Of a DNA stretch of 64,000 nucleotides, positions 51,631-61,040 are shown piece by piece. Source of the DNA: an uncultured Desulfobacter sp. (lineage in GTDB: Bacteria > Desulfobacterota > Desulfobacteria > Desulfobacterales > Desulfobacteraceae); contig NZ_OY762614.1 of NCBI RefSeq assembly GCF_963666145.1, positions 558,001-622,000 of the forward strand. Direction: 5' to 3'. The number at the start of each line of letters is the position of its first letter. Position 1 is the stretch's first letter. The notes below the pieces were generated by a model. The model was not told the DNA's origin. It saw only the letters and a program-made list of their open reading frames with translations, and searched no databases. The position numbers were made by a program, and so were the translations under genes.

Positions 51631-54600
51631 AAAAACCGATGCCCCCAAAGGCATGACCCGCCGGCAGGCGATCAAAACAGGCGGGGCTGCGGCTGCGGCC
51701 GGGATCATTGCCGCGTCAAAGCATGCCGATGCCGACGATGCCAAACCTGCCTTTGTAAATCCAAGAGAACTTGAACAGGCCGCAGACACCCGGATGTCCG
51801 AAGAGACAAAAACCGTTCACTCGGTCTGCCTTGCCTGCAATGCCAGGTGCGGGGTGCGCGGAGTGGTCAAGGACGGAAAGCTGATCAATATTTCAGGCAA
51901 TCCCTATCACCCCTACAATATGCAGTTTTCTCCCATTGATTACGACACCCCGGTGAAAGAGGCCATGCTTCACAAAAGCCCTGTGTGCGGCAAGGCCCTG
52001 GATACCCCCCAGCATATGACAAGCCCCTACCGCCTCAAACGGCCCCTCAAGCGATCCGGCCCCAGGGGGTCCGGGAAGTTCGAACCCATTGAATGGCAGG
52101 ATCTGATCCGGGAAGTCAGCCGGGGCGGCAAACTGTTTGCCCATTTAGGCGAAGACCGTATGGTGCCGGGGCTCAACCAGGTGCTCTCCGATGAGCCCAT
52201 TGATCCGAACGACCCCTATCTTGGCAGCAAGCGCAACGGGTTTGTGTTTCTCACCGGCCGCCTGCAAAGCGGACGCAAAGAATTCATTGACCGGTTTGTC
52301 AAAGCATCGGTGGGCTCAAAAAATCGTATCGGCCACACCGACATCTGCGGTCTGGGTTTCCGCATGGGCAATTTTGCCTTGAGCGGCGGCAGCCAGGTGG
52401 AACTCAAAGCAGACCCCAAAAGCGCCGACTACATCCTGGTGTTCGGTGCCAATATTTACGAAGCCCTTCAGCCCGGTGTCAACACCTATGGGGCCATCGT
52501 ATCCCGGCGCCAGGCCGACGGCACCCTCTCCTTTTCCATTGCCGACCCCAGGGCCACCCGGGCCGCGGCCCACGCCAAGGACTGGCTGCCGGTCAAGCCG
52601 GGAAAAGACGGGGCGCTGGCCATGGGCATCATCCGCTGGATGATGGAGAACAATGCCGTGGATACCAGATATTTAAGCCTGCCCAATGACGCACAGGTCA
52701 GCAAAAACGGATACGGGGTATTGTCCAATGCAAGTTTTCTGGTGATCTGCGATCCGTCCCACCCCGATGACGGCGCTTTTTTGCGCATGAAACATATTGA
52801 TCCGGCGCTTGGGGACGAACGGGCAGAGGCGCATGTGGTGTTTGCTGAAAACGGTAATGTCCCGTTACCGGCAGATACCGTGGACAGGGCAGACATCAAA
52901 AAATCATGTACGGTAAAGGATTATTTCGGCAACGTTATCCATGTAAAAACCGCCTATGAACTGCTCTGGGAAGCGGCCATGTCCCATAGCCCCAGCCAGT
53001 ACGCCGAGGCCTGCGGCATCAGTGAAGAACAGATTGCCACCACAGCCAAAGAGTTCTCCTCCCACGGCACCAAAGCGGCCGTCACCCAGTATCACGGGGC
53101 CGGCAACTATGTGAACGGCACCTATGCCGCCTATGCCGTTGCCGCATTGAACGTGCTGGTGGGCAGTGTGAACATGAAAGGCGGGTATCTTAAAGGCGGG
53201 GGTGGATGCGGCAAGCCCCTTTCCGGCCTGTTTGACCTCAAGTCCTTTGAAGGCAGCCATAAAAATGGTGGCGTGGCCATTTCACGGGAAAAGGCCCACT
53301 ATGAGAAGACAGCTGAATTTGCCCGGAAAAAAGAGGCCACAGGATCGGGTTATCCGGCCCATCGCCCCTGGTTCAGCTTTACCAAAGGCGGGCTCAGCGT
53401 CGAGGCGTTGAGCGGCATTGACGCCCAGTACCCGTATCCGGCCAAGGTGCTGTTCACCTATCTTTACAATCCGGTTTACTCCATCCCGGGGGGATACCGG
53501 TTCAAGCAGACCCTGACCGATCCGAACAAGGTGCCCCTGCACCTGTCCATGGACATTGCCGTGAACGAGTCCAACATCTATGCCGACTATATTGTGCCGG
53601 ATCTGACCTTTGCCGAAGGCCATTTCGGATGGCTGACACCCCATGCGCCCGGTCTCTCTTTTACCGGCATCAGAACGCCCATGGTTGAACCCTTGACCGA
53701 AAAAACGCCGGACGGCAGGCCCATCTGCACGGAGACCCTGCTCATTGACCTTGCCGTGGCATTAAATCTCCAGGGATTCGGCAAAAATGCCATCAAGGCG
53801 GCAGATGGCTCATACCACGATCTGTTCAGGGCCGAGGATTTTTATCTTCGCGCCTTTGCCAACATTGCCCATAACGCAGATCTTGCCCCGGCATCCAAAG
53901 CTGAAATGGATTACGTGGCATCGGCCTATCCGGTGGCCCGGCACCGGGGTATGCTCAGTCAGGAAGCCTGGCAGAAAGTGTGCACCATGCTGGCCCGGGG
54001 TGGAATTTTCAAACCCTATGATGCGATGTTCAAAGGAGAGGTTTTTACCAAGGGCCTGTCCCAGGCCCATCTGTACAATGAGAGCCTGGCAGGTGCCGTC
54101 AACGCCCTGACCGGTGAACGGTTTTCAGGATCTCCCGCATGGGTGGCCCCCAGGGATGCCGGCGGCCAGCTGCTGGACGACCTTGAAAGCAGTTTTCCCT
54201 TTTCCATCGTGACTTACAAAAATAGGCTGCACACCCAGTCGAGGAGCCTGTGGTCCGCCCTGGCCATGGAAATTGAGAATTCCAACCAGGTGGAAATGAA
54301 CACCCAGGATGCAGACAAGCTTGGCCTGGCAGACGGAGATGAGGTGATTGTGTCCTCCCGGAGCAACCCCGAAGGCATCCGGGGCAAAGTCCGCCGGACA
54401 GGCCTTGTAAGACCCGGTTGCATCGCAGTCTCCTTTCATTTTGGACACACCCAGTTCGGTGCCACGGCCCTGACCGTTAAAAACGGAGACGCTGCCTTCC
54501 TGGGCGGAAAAGATGTGATGAAAAACAATATGCTGATTGCAAATCAAAAATTTGCCGCAGGTTTGAATTTCAACGATGTCGCCCTGCTCGATCCGAAGTT

Positions 54601-54679
54601 GAACCAGACCCCCATGGTGGACCTTGTGGGCGGCATCCCTGATTTTTCCAGCACCCGGGTCAAGGTGATCAAAGCCTGA
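51623..54679 (+). CDS. Molybdopterin oxidoreductase, TtrA-like catalytic subunit, Tat-exported
   Basis: The Tat signal MTRRQAIKTGG is followed by an N-terminal 4Fe-4S motif (CLACNARCG...C) and three molybdopterin regions. A Cys in HTDICGLGFRMG is the probable Mo ligand, and the C-terminal MGD-binding domain starts near 880 (YKNRLHTQSRSLW). The 1018-residue length is close to TtrA, longer than PhsA or ArrA, so tetrathionate reductase is the best guess. The substrate is not certain because DMSO-reductase-family assignments at this level of similarity are weak; an arsenic oxyanion cannot be excluded. The ferredoxin subunit is translated just before it. A terminator follows. Confidence 0.85.
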   Translation: MTKKTDAPKGMTRRQAIKTGGAAAAAGIIAASKHADADDAKPAFVNPRELEQAADTRMSEETKTVHSVCLACNARCGVRGVVKDGKLINISGNPYHPYNMQFSPIDYDTPVKEAMLHKSPVCGKALDTPQHMTSPYRLKRPLKRSGPRGSGKFEPIEWQDLIREVSRGGKLFAHLGEDRMVPGLNQVLSDEPIDPNDPYLGSKRNGFVFLTGRLQSGRKEFIDRFVKASVGSKNRIGHTDICGLGFRMGNFALSGGSQVELKADPKSADYILVFGANIYEALQPGVNTYGAIVSRRQADGTLSFSIADPRATRAAAHAKDWLPVKPGKDGALAMGIIRWMMENNAVDTRYLSLPNDAQVSKNGYGVLSNASFLVICDPSHPDDGAFLRMKHIDPALGDERAEAHVVFAENGNVPLPADTVDRADIKKSCTVKDYFGNVIHVKTAYELLWEAAMSHSPSQYAEACGISEEQIATTAKEFSSHGTKAAVTQYHGAGNYVNGTYAAYAVAALNVLVGSVNMKGGYLKGGGGCGKPLSGLFDLKSFEGSHKNGGVAISREKAHYEKTAEFARKKEATGSGYPAHRPWFSFTKGGLSVEALSGIDAQYPYPAKVLFTYLYNPVYSIPGGYRFKQTLTDPNKVPLHLSMDIAVNESNIYADYIVPDLTFAEGHFGWLTPHAPGLSFTGIRTPMVEPLTEKTPDGRPICTETLLIDLAVALNLQGFGKNAIKAADGSYHDLFRAEDFYLRAFANIAHNADLAPASKAEMDYVASAYPVARHRGMLSQEAWQKVCTMLARGGIFKPYDAMFKGEVFTKGLSQAHLYNESLAGAVNALTGERFSGSPAWVAPRDAGGQLLDDLESSFPFSIVTYKNRLHTQSRSLWSALAMEIENSNQVEMNTQDADKLGLADGDEVIVSSRSNPEGIRGKVRRTGLVRPGCIAVSFHFGHTQFGATALTVKNGDAAFLGGKDVMKNNMLIANQKFAAGLNFNDVALLDPKLNQTPMVDLVGGIPDFSSTRVKVIKA

Positions 54680-54723
54680 TTTTGGCCAGTATAATGAGTA
54701 TATAACAGTGCTGTTTTAAATCC

Positions 54724-54757
54724 TTCCGGCCTCTTTTATCAAAGGGGCCGGATTTTT
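54724..54757 (+). terminator. Intrinsic terminator after the molybdoenzyme operon
   Basis: TTCCGGCC-T-CTTT pairs with AAAGGGGCCGGA around a TATC loop, followed by a run of T. It lies 45 bases after the stop codon. Confidence 0.85.
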
Positions 54758-54929
54758 TGTATACATTGCCCGACCGCAGTTAGATTATACGCCCGGCAAT
54801 TTTGAACCAAGGGTTATCATGTTTCAACCGCTGGCCAGGATGAGGTGATTATCCGGGAGGATATCCGTTCTCATGAATCCTGATGCCAAATCACGTTATC
54901 TTTGCCTCTATCCGACCCGGCATAAGCAC

Positions 54930-54958
54930 TTGTCAACTGCCTAAAAATTCATTACATT
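54930..54958 (+). promoter_or_regulatory. Candidate sigma-70 promoter of the CheD-like/HDOD operon
   Basis: TTGTCA (54930-54935), a 17-base spacer and TACATT (54953-54958). Transcription would start near 54966, giving a 5' untranslated region of about 100 bases that contains the poly-C tract. Confidence 0.5.
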
Positions 54959-55014
54959 TGACTCACGCTTTAGATTACTTTCCGTTCCCGACATAAACTA
55001 AAGGCTCCAGACTG

Positions 55015-55031
55015 CCCCCCCCCCCCCCCCC
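55015..55031 (+). repeat. 17-base poly-C tract upstream of the CheD-like gene
   Basis: Seventeen consecutive C residues are followed by GGAGGGG, 34 bases before the ATG at 55066. Such long mononucleotide tracts slip during replication. It could change expression of the operon, or its length may be an assembly artefact. Confidence 0.85.
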
Positions 55032-55065
55032 GGAGGGGATCAACTTTTTAAGAAATTGAGGTGAC

Positions 55066-55545
55066 ATGCAACATATTGTAGGTATAGGAGATATGAAAGT
55101 CAGTAATCAGGTGGACGAGACCATTACGGCCCCCTCAATTGGTTCCGGTATCGGGCTTGTGGTATATGACCCGGAAGCAAGAGTGGCGGGAATTCTTCAT
55201 TATATGCTGCCGGACGCTTCCATTGACGAAACCAACGCAAAAAATCAGCCGCTCATGTTTGCTGACACCGGGATTCCCGCATTATTTAAACAGGCATACA
55301 TACTGGGTGCTGAAAAAAACAGAATCAGGGTTTTTGCTGCCGGAGGTGCCCAAATTATTAACCAGGAAAAGGAATTTAATATTGGACAACGCAACTATAC
55401 AGCGCTATCGAAAATATTGACCCGAGAGAATGTTTCCATCTGGAAACAGGCAGTGGGCGGCAATTTTAACCGGACCGTCGCAATAGACATCGCCACCGGT
55501 AAGATCTTTTTGAAAACTTCGGGGCAAGGCGAGGTGGAACTATGA
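55066..55545 (+). CDS. CheD-like protein lacking the catalytic cysteine
   Basis: The ATG follows TTGAGGTGAC. The 159 residues match the chemoreceptor-deamidase CheD fold: VGIGDMKV at the start, LVVYDPEARVAGILHYMLPD, PLMFADTGIPAL, and RVFAAGGAQI...IGQRNY. CheD needs a Cys in its GSC motif and a nearby Thr. Here the corresponding segment reads APSIGSGIG, so Cys is Gly and Thr is Ala; the active-site His (in LHYML) remains. It is therefore probably a non-enzymatic CheD homologue, perhaps a binding partner. It overlaps the HDOD gene by four bases. Confidence 0.8.
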   Translation: MQHIVGIGDMKVSNQVDETITAPSIGSGIGLVVYDPEARVAGILHYMLPDASIDETNAKNQPLMFADTGIPALFKQAYILGAEKNRIRVFAAGGAQIINQEKEFNIGQRNYTALSKILTRENVSIWKQAVGGNFNRTVAIDIATGKIFLKTSGQGEVEL

Positions 55546-56390
55546 CAAACTTTCAGGAAATGGCCCAGGAAATAAAAAACTTAACACCCATCCCCGCCGT
55601 GACCATGTCTCTTTTGAAGGTTGTGGAAGACCCCAGCAAGACCATGGATGATGTAACCAATATTATCCAGTATGATCCGGCCATCACCGCAGATGTCCTT
55701 CGAAGCGCCAATTCTGCATACTTTGGGTTGAAATACCCCGCTGAGACCGTTTCGGACGCGGCCAGGATGCTGGGCACGAACAGACTTGTGGAGCTTGTCT
55801 TGCTGAAAGTCGCGTCCAAAATAATACAAGGGCCTTTGGGCGGATATGATATGCATGAAGGGGCGTTGTGGCAACATTCAGTAGCCTCAGCCATCATGGC
55901 CAAACAGCTGGCGGTCCAACGCGGACTATCCCATCCGTGCAGCATATTTACCGCAGCTCTTCTCAAGGACATCGGTAAGACCGTGATGGATAAATATGTC
56001 CAAAACGCATATAAAAAAATTCACACTCTGGTTATCAACGAGAATTTCAGTTTCATGGAGGCGGAGAGGCAAGTAATTGGCGTGGACCACGCAGAGCTTG
56101 GCGGGATGATGGCCCGGATATGGAATTTTTCTCCCAAAATGGTAATGATCATCAATAATCACCATCTCTCCCAAAAAGGCGTGGCAAAGGACAAAGAGAC
56201 CATAGTCGTCTACCTGGCCGACTGTATATGCATGATGATGGGCATGGGTGTTGGTGCAGACGGTCTGGCCTACAGATTCCACCATCAGGCCGTTAAAGAG
56301 ATCGGAATTTCAGCAGATGAAATCTCAACCATCATCGCGAACTTCATTCCCCAGATGAAGGAAGTGGCACAGCTGTTAAAGATGATCTGA
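55542..56390 (+). CDS. HDOD domain signalling protein
   Basis: Residues about 10-200 form an HDOD domain (LTPIPAVTMSLLKVVEDPS, IIQYDPAITADVLRSANSAYFG, AARMLGTNRLVELVL). Metal-like His and Asp remain as WQHSVASA and LLKDIGK, but the HD-GYP signature is absent. HDOD proteins are regulatory and occur with chemotaxis and two-component genes. The start overlaps the CheD-like gene. The chemoreceptor lies next, on the opposite strand. Confidence 0.88.
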   Translation: MTNFQEMAQEIKNLTPIPAVTMSLLKVVEDPSKTMDDVTNIIQYDPAITADVLRSANSAYFGLKYPAETVSDAARMLGTNRLVELVLLKVASKIIQGPLGGYDMHEGALWQHSVASAIMAKQLAVQRGLSHPCSIFTAALLKDIGKTVMDKYVQNAYKKIHTLVINENFSFMEAERQVIGVDHAELGGMMARIWNFSPKMVMIINNHHLSQKGVAKDKETIVVYLADCICMMMGMGVGADGLAYRFHHQAVKEIGISADEISTIIANFIPQMKEVAQLLKMI

Positions 56391-56400
56391 CCGACCCGAC

Positions 56401-56485
56401 GTATTCATCCGCCATGAATACCCAGATTTTGAGTTACCATCAAGGCACGCCAACGTCATCAGATTACTCCTGATATCCGTTGGCG
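56401..56485. terminator. Two hairpins between convergent HDOD and chemoreceptor genes
   Basis: GTATTCAT (56401-56408) pairs with ATGAATAC (56414-56421) around CCGCC. CGCCAACG (56448-56455) pairs with CGTTGGCG (56478-56485), with TCAG/CTGA inside. No clear T run follows either, but the position fits a bidirectional terminator. Confidence 0.45.
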
Positions 56486-56544
56486 TAACGCCGGGGGTGG
56501 TTTAAAAGACACGCAGTCGGGCGATTTTATTTTGAACATGGACC

Positions 56545-58959
56545 TTACTGCAACTGTTTTCTGCATTCATCGGTTTTTATCTTATCCATGACATCAAAGA
56601 GCTGGTTGGTAAGCGATTCGATGGTCATGATAAAATCCACAACTGAATCAAAACAGGCGTCCTCCCCCCGGCACTCATACAACACTGTGCTGATTTCATT
56701 TTCAAGCTGCTTATTGAACGCCACTGTCTTTTCCCAGAACGGATTATTTGTAAAATCTTTGTGGGCGCTTTTATCAATCCATTTACCCACCGGTGTCCTA
56801 CCTTCAATCCCGCTGCTGACAGTGAGTGATGACACAGACTCAGTGAGATTGCAGACATAGTTGATCATCTCAAGCTTTAATGCTGCTATTTCAAAAACAA
56901 GGGCCATGTCACAAATGCCGGCCATCGGCTGTTCCCGGGTATTTGCATTGGCAGACGTTGCCACAAGGCTCTCGATATCCATGCGTATATTGTCTGCATA
57001 GGCATTGACTTTTTCTCCCACGGCAGCGTTTGTCTCTGTAATGGCGGCAACCTCCTGGGAGGATTGGTCCAGGGCTGTAATCTTTTCCTGCTGTCCTGAT
57101 GATCCTTCTGCAACCTCGTTTATCGTTGCCACAACGGTATTGATTGTCTGATTAATCTTTGAAAGCGCTTCCTTGGTTTGATAGGATAACTCCTTAACCT
57201 CCTGGGAAACAACGGCAAATCCCTTGCCATGTTCACCCGCACGGGCAGCCTCAATTGTTGCATTGAGGGCAAGCAGATCCGTCTGTTCTGCAAGGTCACT
57301 TATAGTGCTGATGATATTCTGCATTTCCTTGGTCTCCTCAAGCAAGGATTTGACCTTTTCGTTATTTTCTGAGACGACAGATGAAAGCGCGCTGATGGAC
57401 TGGGTGGTTTTGGATATGAGATTGAACTGTTCATGGGAGGCTTGTCGTAACTCGGCAGACGCGGTATTTAGATCCTCAACCCGGCTCTCCAGATTTGAAC
57501 TGACATAATGGATAAAGGACATCAGTTCCGATATGGAAACTCCTAATGTATTGATGGAAGATATGAGGCCGCCCATGGTCCCGGATGCTTTTCCCACCTG
57601 AAGCTGGGTCGTAAAATTGGATTCGGAAAATTTTAAAATGGCACTTGAAATATTTGTAAACTGATTCCGGGTGCTCACAAGCAAGTCATTGAAATGTTCT
57701 ACGAGAAGAGAAATATCTTCCTGTTCGGTGTAAGAGGTCATTTCAAAATTGTAAAAGCCGTATTTAACCTGCTTCACCGCAGACTCCACCTCTCCGATTG
57801 TTTGGGCATTCTGCTTTACGATTTCCATTTCGTGGCGAAAAAACTCCTTGGTTTTTTCCATATTTTCGTTGATAACTGTGGCCATCCGGCCAATCTCGTC
57901 ACGGGAGGAAATATGTATCAGCGCTGCATCCTCCTGCTCTTTATTCAGAAATTTAAAAAAATCGGTGAGACCGTTGTTAAAGACAAGGAGGGGTTTGAGA
58001 ACCATCCTGCGCATGGCAAGCATGACAAATAGACTCAAGGCCACCATGACCCCTGCGATAAGAAAGAGGTAGGATCGGGATATATTTTTAGCAATATCAA
58101 TCAGAGAATTAAGCACTTCAATCTTTTCGCCAAGCACATGGATACCGACCTGGTTGCCTGAAAAGTCTGTAACAGGCTCATATGTCACAAAAAATTCCGG
58201 CGTAATGGTGTAGCCCTGGTCAAGGAGTTTCCGGTAGTCAACCTGCTTTGCAAAATCAACCGTTGTTTCTGAAAACCACTTTTTATTTGCAATATAGTAT
58301 TGATCGATCTTTCCGTTTTTAGACAAATCCGGAGAGATTTGGGCATTATCTGTATTGGCAAGCATGATATACCGTAAATCCGCTTTTTCAAAATCACGGC
58401 TGACGCTGCCGACCCCCTGGATAAATTCAAGGGACCCGACCGTCACCCCGTTATCCACAACGGGGACGATCCCGCGGATAACAACTCCGGCCAGACCGGT
58501 TTCAATACCCGCCCAGCTCTTTTTGTCTTTGACCACCTGCTCAAGGCTGGGACGAAAGGAATGCAGGTCATCCCCGTATTTATCGCGTTTCCAACTTCGT
58601 GCAAAGGAGATGAGATCCGTTGTGTGCAGATGAAGTTTGATGCCCTTGAAATTTGAGTTTTGCCTGTACAAAGCGCCGATTTCGTCAATAATCTGAAACG
58701 CATAATCCCGGTCGTTTTCCTTCAACGCCTTCTGCAGAGAACGATTGGCGGCAAAACCAATGGCATTGGTCAATCCGACATCTTTTTTCTTGCTGATCTG
58801 GGCTGCCAGTGCATCGTGTAAAAATTTTATTCGTTCATGAATTTCTTCCCGGGTAAGTCTTTTGCTCACATGGTTTGAGTAGACAAGGCCCGTGCCAATA
58901 CCGATAGCTGCAACCAAAATGATAACAAAAATGATTTTAACATTGATGCTGTATTTCAT
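56545..58959 (-). CDS. Methyl-accepting chemotaxis protein with periplasmic Cache-like sensor
   Basis: The ATG at 58959 follows GAGGGGACGAACGATT. A membrane helix (about 5-25), a 270-residue periplasmic domain of double-Cache type, a second helix near 300-325 and a HAMP region precede a long coiled coil. The signalling hairpin has DLLALNATIEAARAGEHGKG and VSQEVKELSYQT. About 130 residues follow the hairpin, with several cysteines (YECRGEDACFD), which is more than in ordinary receptors. The extension is helical and not the standard CZB motif. It reports to CheA/CheW encoded elsewhere. Confidence 0.93.
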   Translation of the reverse strand: MKYSINVKIIFVIILVAAIGIGTGLVYSNHVSKRLTREEIHERIKFLHDALAAQISKKKDVGLTNAIGFAANRSLQKALKENDRDYAFQIIDEIGALYRQNSNFKGIKLHLHTTDLISFARSWKRDKYGDDLHSFRPSLEQVVKDKKSWAGIETGLAGVVIRGIVPVVDNGVTVGSLEFIQGVGSVSRDFEKADLRYIMLANTDNAQISPDLSKNGKIDQYYIANKKWFSETTVDFAKQVDYRKLLDQGYTITPEFFVTYEPVTDFSGNQVGIHVLGEKIEVLNSLIDIAKNISRSYLFLIAGVMVALSLFVMLAMRRMVLKPLLVFNNGLTDFFKFLNKEQEDAALIHISSRDEIGRMATVINENMEKTKEFFRHEMEIVKQNAQTIGEVESAVKQVKYGFYNFEMTSYTEQEDISLLVEHFNDLLVSTRNQFTNISSAILKFSESNFTTQLQVGKASGTMGGLISSINTLGVSISELMSFIHYVSSNLESRVEDLNTASAELRQASHEQFNLISKTTQSISALSSVVSENNEKVKSLLEETKEMQNIISTISDLAEQTDLLALNATIEAARAGEHGKGFAVVSQEVKELSYQTKEALSKINQTINTVVATINEVAEGSSGQQEKITALDQSSQEVAAITETNAAVGEKVNAYADNIRMDIESLVATSANANTREQPMAGICDMALVFEIAALKLEMINYVCNLTESVSSLTVSSGIEGRTPVGKWIDKSAHKDFTNNPFWEKTVAFNKQLENEISTVLYECRGEDACFDSVVDFIMTIESLTNQLFDVMDKIKTDECRKQLQ

Positions 58960-59110
58960 AATCGTTCGTCCCCTCTGTTTGTGCATACTTAAGACAAAAG
59001 ATAATCCTTACAATATGAACCTTACTGAGAGCCGTTTGAATGGCAGAAAATATCTGAATTTTAGGATTTTTTAATATCAAATAATATCAAAAAATTTTCA
59101 GGAGGAAAAG

Positions 59111-59182
59111 ATGCTTTTTCCCAAGAGAATTTCACTGCGATATCAAATTCTAAAAGAGTCCTTAAACAAACAGGAGGATTGA
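59111..59182 (+). CDS. Putative 23-residue leader peptide
   Basis: CAGGAGGAAAAG directly precedes ATG at 59111, an excellent ribosome site, and the frame encodes MLFPKRISLRYQILKESLNK then QED before TGA. It lies in the 375-base region between the divergent chemoreceptor and aldehyde dehydrogenase genes. A terminator-like palindrome follows 75 bases later. It may be a leader peptide or a small protein; no homologue is recognised. Confidence 0.35.
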   Translation: MLFPKRISLRYQILKESLNKQED

Positions 59183-59257
59183 GCTGATAGAATATCAACT
59201 TTAAATTGATTCCTTAAATCAGAATCACGGCCCGGGCTTAAATGAAATATTTTATTT

Positions 59258-59281
59258 AAAAACAAGGCCTTGTTTTTCTTT
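59258..59281 (+). terminator. Palindrome with T-rich tail upstream of the aldehyde dehydrogenase
   Basis: AAAAACAAGG and CCTTGTTTTT form a perfect 10-bp palindrome followed by CTTTT. It can fold as an 8-bp stem with a GGCC loop and a T tail, so it could attenuate transcription between the small frame at 59111 and the dehydrogenase. It could also be a protein-binding operator. Confidence 0.45.
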
Positions 59282-59334
59282 TAAAATAGGGCACAGACCA
59301 TACTGCAACATACAATAGTTCAGGAGTTTCAACC

Positions 59335-60809
59335 ATGGAACATAAAATAGATCAACACTACACCTTATACATAAACGGTGAATGGATTGCGCCCAAAAAG
59401 GGAGAAACCTTTACCACAACATGCCCGGCCGACGGCAGGATCCTTGCCACTTGTGCTGATGCAGGCCCAGAGGATGTAGACCTTGCTTACAAGGCCGCAC
59501 AACAGGCCTTTGAAACCTGGAAAAAAATATCACCCCAGCAACGGGCCGGGCTGCTGCTCAAAATAGCCGATGTTATCGATGAAAACACAGAGCATCTGGC
59601 CCAGGTCGAGACCCTTGACAACGGCAAGCCGATCCGGGAGCCCCGGAATATTGACATCCCGATGGCGGCAGATCATTTCCGCTACTTTGCCTCAGCGGTG
59701 CGCACCGAAGAGGGATCAGCCACCATGATCGACGACAAGACCATGAGCCTCATCCTAAACGAGCCCATCGGCGTGGTCGGCCAGATCATCCCGTGGAACT
59801 TTCCATTCCTTATGGCGGCCTGGAAAATTGCACCGGCGCTGGCCGCCGGAGATACCGTGGTCATCAAACCCTCTTCTGATACCAGCTTGAGCCTGCTTGA
59901 ACTGGCAAAGCTGCTGACAAACATTCTGCCCCCAGGCGTCGTCAACGTGGTCACAGGCAAAGGACGCACCACAGGCAATGCCATGTTATCCCATCCGGGC
60001 TTTAACAAACTGGCCTTTACAGGTTCCACAGACGTCGGCTACCAGATCGCCGATGCCGCAGCCAAAAAGCTGATTCCCGCCACCCTGGAACTTGGCGGCA
60101 AATCCGCAAATATATTTTTCCCCGACTGTCCCTGGGATAAGGCTGTGGAAGGTGCCCTTTTAGGTATCTTGTTCAACCAGGGCCAGGTCTGCTGTGCAGG
60201 CTCCAGAATTTTTGTCCATGAAGAGATCTATGACAGATTCCTGGCAGAGATAAAAGAGCGGTTTGAAGCCGTTAAGGTCGGGCTTCCCTGGCAGGAGGAT
60301 ACGATCATGGGTGCACAGATCAATGAACGGCAGACCCAGAAAATCCTGGGCCACATAGAAGCGGCAAAGCTTGAGGGCGCAGAGGTCATCACCGGCGGCG
60401 TACGGCTGACCGACGGAGAACTTGGCAAAGGCAGCTTTCTTGCGCCCACCATTTTGGCATGTGCGAACAATCGTATGACTGTAACCCAGCAGGAGATCTT
60501 TGGACCCGTGGTCTGCGTGGTCAAATTCAAAGATGAGCAGGAAGTCATTGACATGGCCAATGACAGCATCTACGGGCTGGGCGGCGCCGTATGGACCCGG
60601 GACATCAACCGTGCCATGAAGGTTGCACGGTCTGTGGAAACCGGACGTATGTGGGTTAATACCTACAACCAGTTGCCGGCCCATGCCCCTTTGGCGGATA
60701 CAAAAAGTCCGGCATCGGCCGCGAAAACCACAAAATGATGCTGTCCCACTACAGCCAGTCCAAAAACATCTTTATCAGCCTGGACGAAAATCCCGCCGGG
60801 CTGTATTGA
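59335..60809 (+). pseudogene. NAD(P)-dependent aldehyde dehydrogenase with a C-terminal frameshift
   Basis: The ATG follows CAGGAGTTTCAACC. The class 3-type aldehyde dehydrogenase motifs are present: PWNFPFLMAAWK, FTGSTDVGYQIADAA (nucleotide fold), catalytic Glu in LELGGKS and catalytic C286 in GQVCCAG. The frame as given stops at 60738 with an unrelated tail. Adding one C to the run at 60686-60689 restores APFGGYKKSGIGRENHKM and a stop at 60807-60809, giving 491 residues, the family length. It is either a sequencing error or a fresh mutation. The substrate aldehyde is unknown. Confidence 0.88.
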
Positions 60810-61040
60810 TACCGTAACAGTTACAAAAATCCCGGGGCCGGATATGCAAGGCACCGGGCATGCTAATCTATAACTTGGGACACCGTACTTAACTGACCGA
60901 AAGTATGTATGGTGTCCCCCCAATTTTTAAAACTTCCAGGAAAAATGGGACTGTTCCAAACCCAACAAAATTATTCAACCGCCTTCTCCCTCACCCATCA
61001 CCAAGACAATACCATTTAAAAAACCTTAAAATCTCCATGA
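60810..61040. other. Intergenic region after the aldehyde dehydrogenase
   Basis: This stretch between the dehydrogenase and the promoter of the beta-barrel gene contains one clear palindromic element at 60877 and otherwise no gene, RNA or further promoter that I could recognise. Confidence 0.3.
60877..60918. repeat. REP/RAYT-like palindrome
   Basis: GGGACACC (60877-60884) pairs with GGTGTCCC (60911-60918), with TACTT/AAGTA inside. The text GGGACACCGTACTT resembles sequences found near REP-associated tyrosine transposases in many proteobacteria. No transposase is adjacent, so this is at most a remnant. It may also terminate the aldehyde dehydrogenase transcript. Confidence 0.5.

Noticed and set aside
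51623..54679. Respiratory arsenate reductase ArrA, suggested by the arsenic-type cluster elsewhere in the window
   Set aside because: The 1018-residue length and Mo-ligand context fit TtrA-like proteins better than ArrA; substrate cannot be decided, so no arsenic role is claimed.
56545..57000. CZB zinc-binding domain at the end of the chemoreceptor
   Set aside because: The required His-x-x-Trp and Cys-x-x-Gly-x-Trp pattern is not present, only scattered cysteines.
59290..59306. Sigma-54-like GGGCAC...CTGC sequence before the aldehyde dehydrogenase
   Set aside because: The distance between GG and GC is 15 instead of 12 bases, so it cannot be a -24/-12 promoter.
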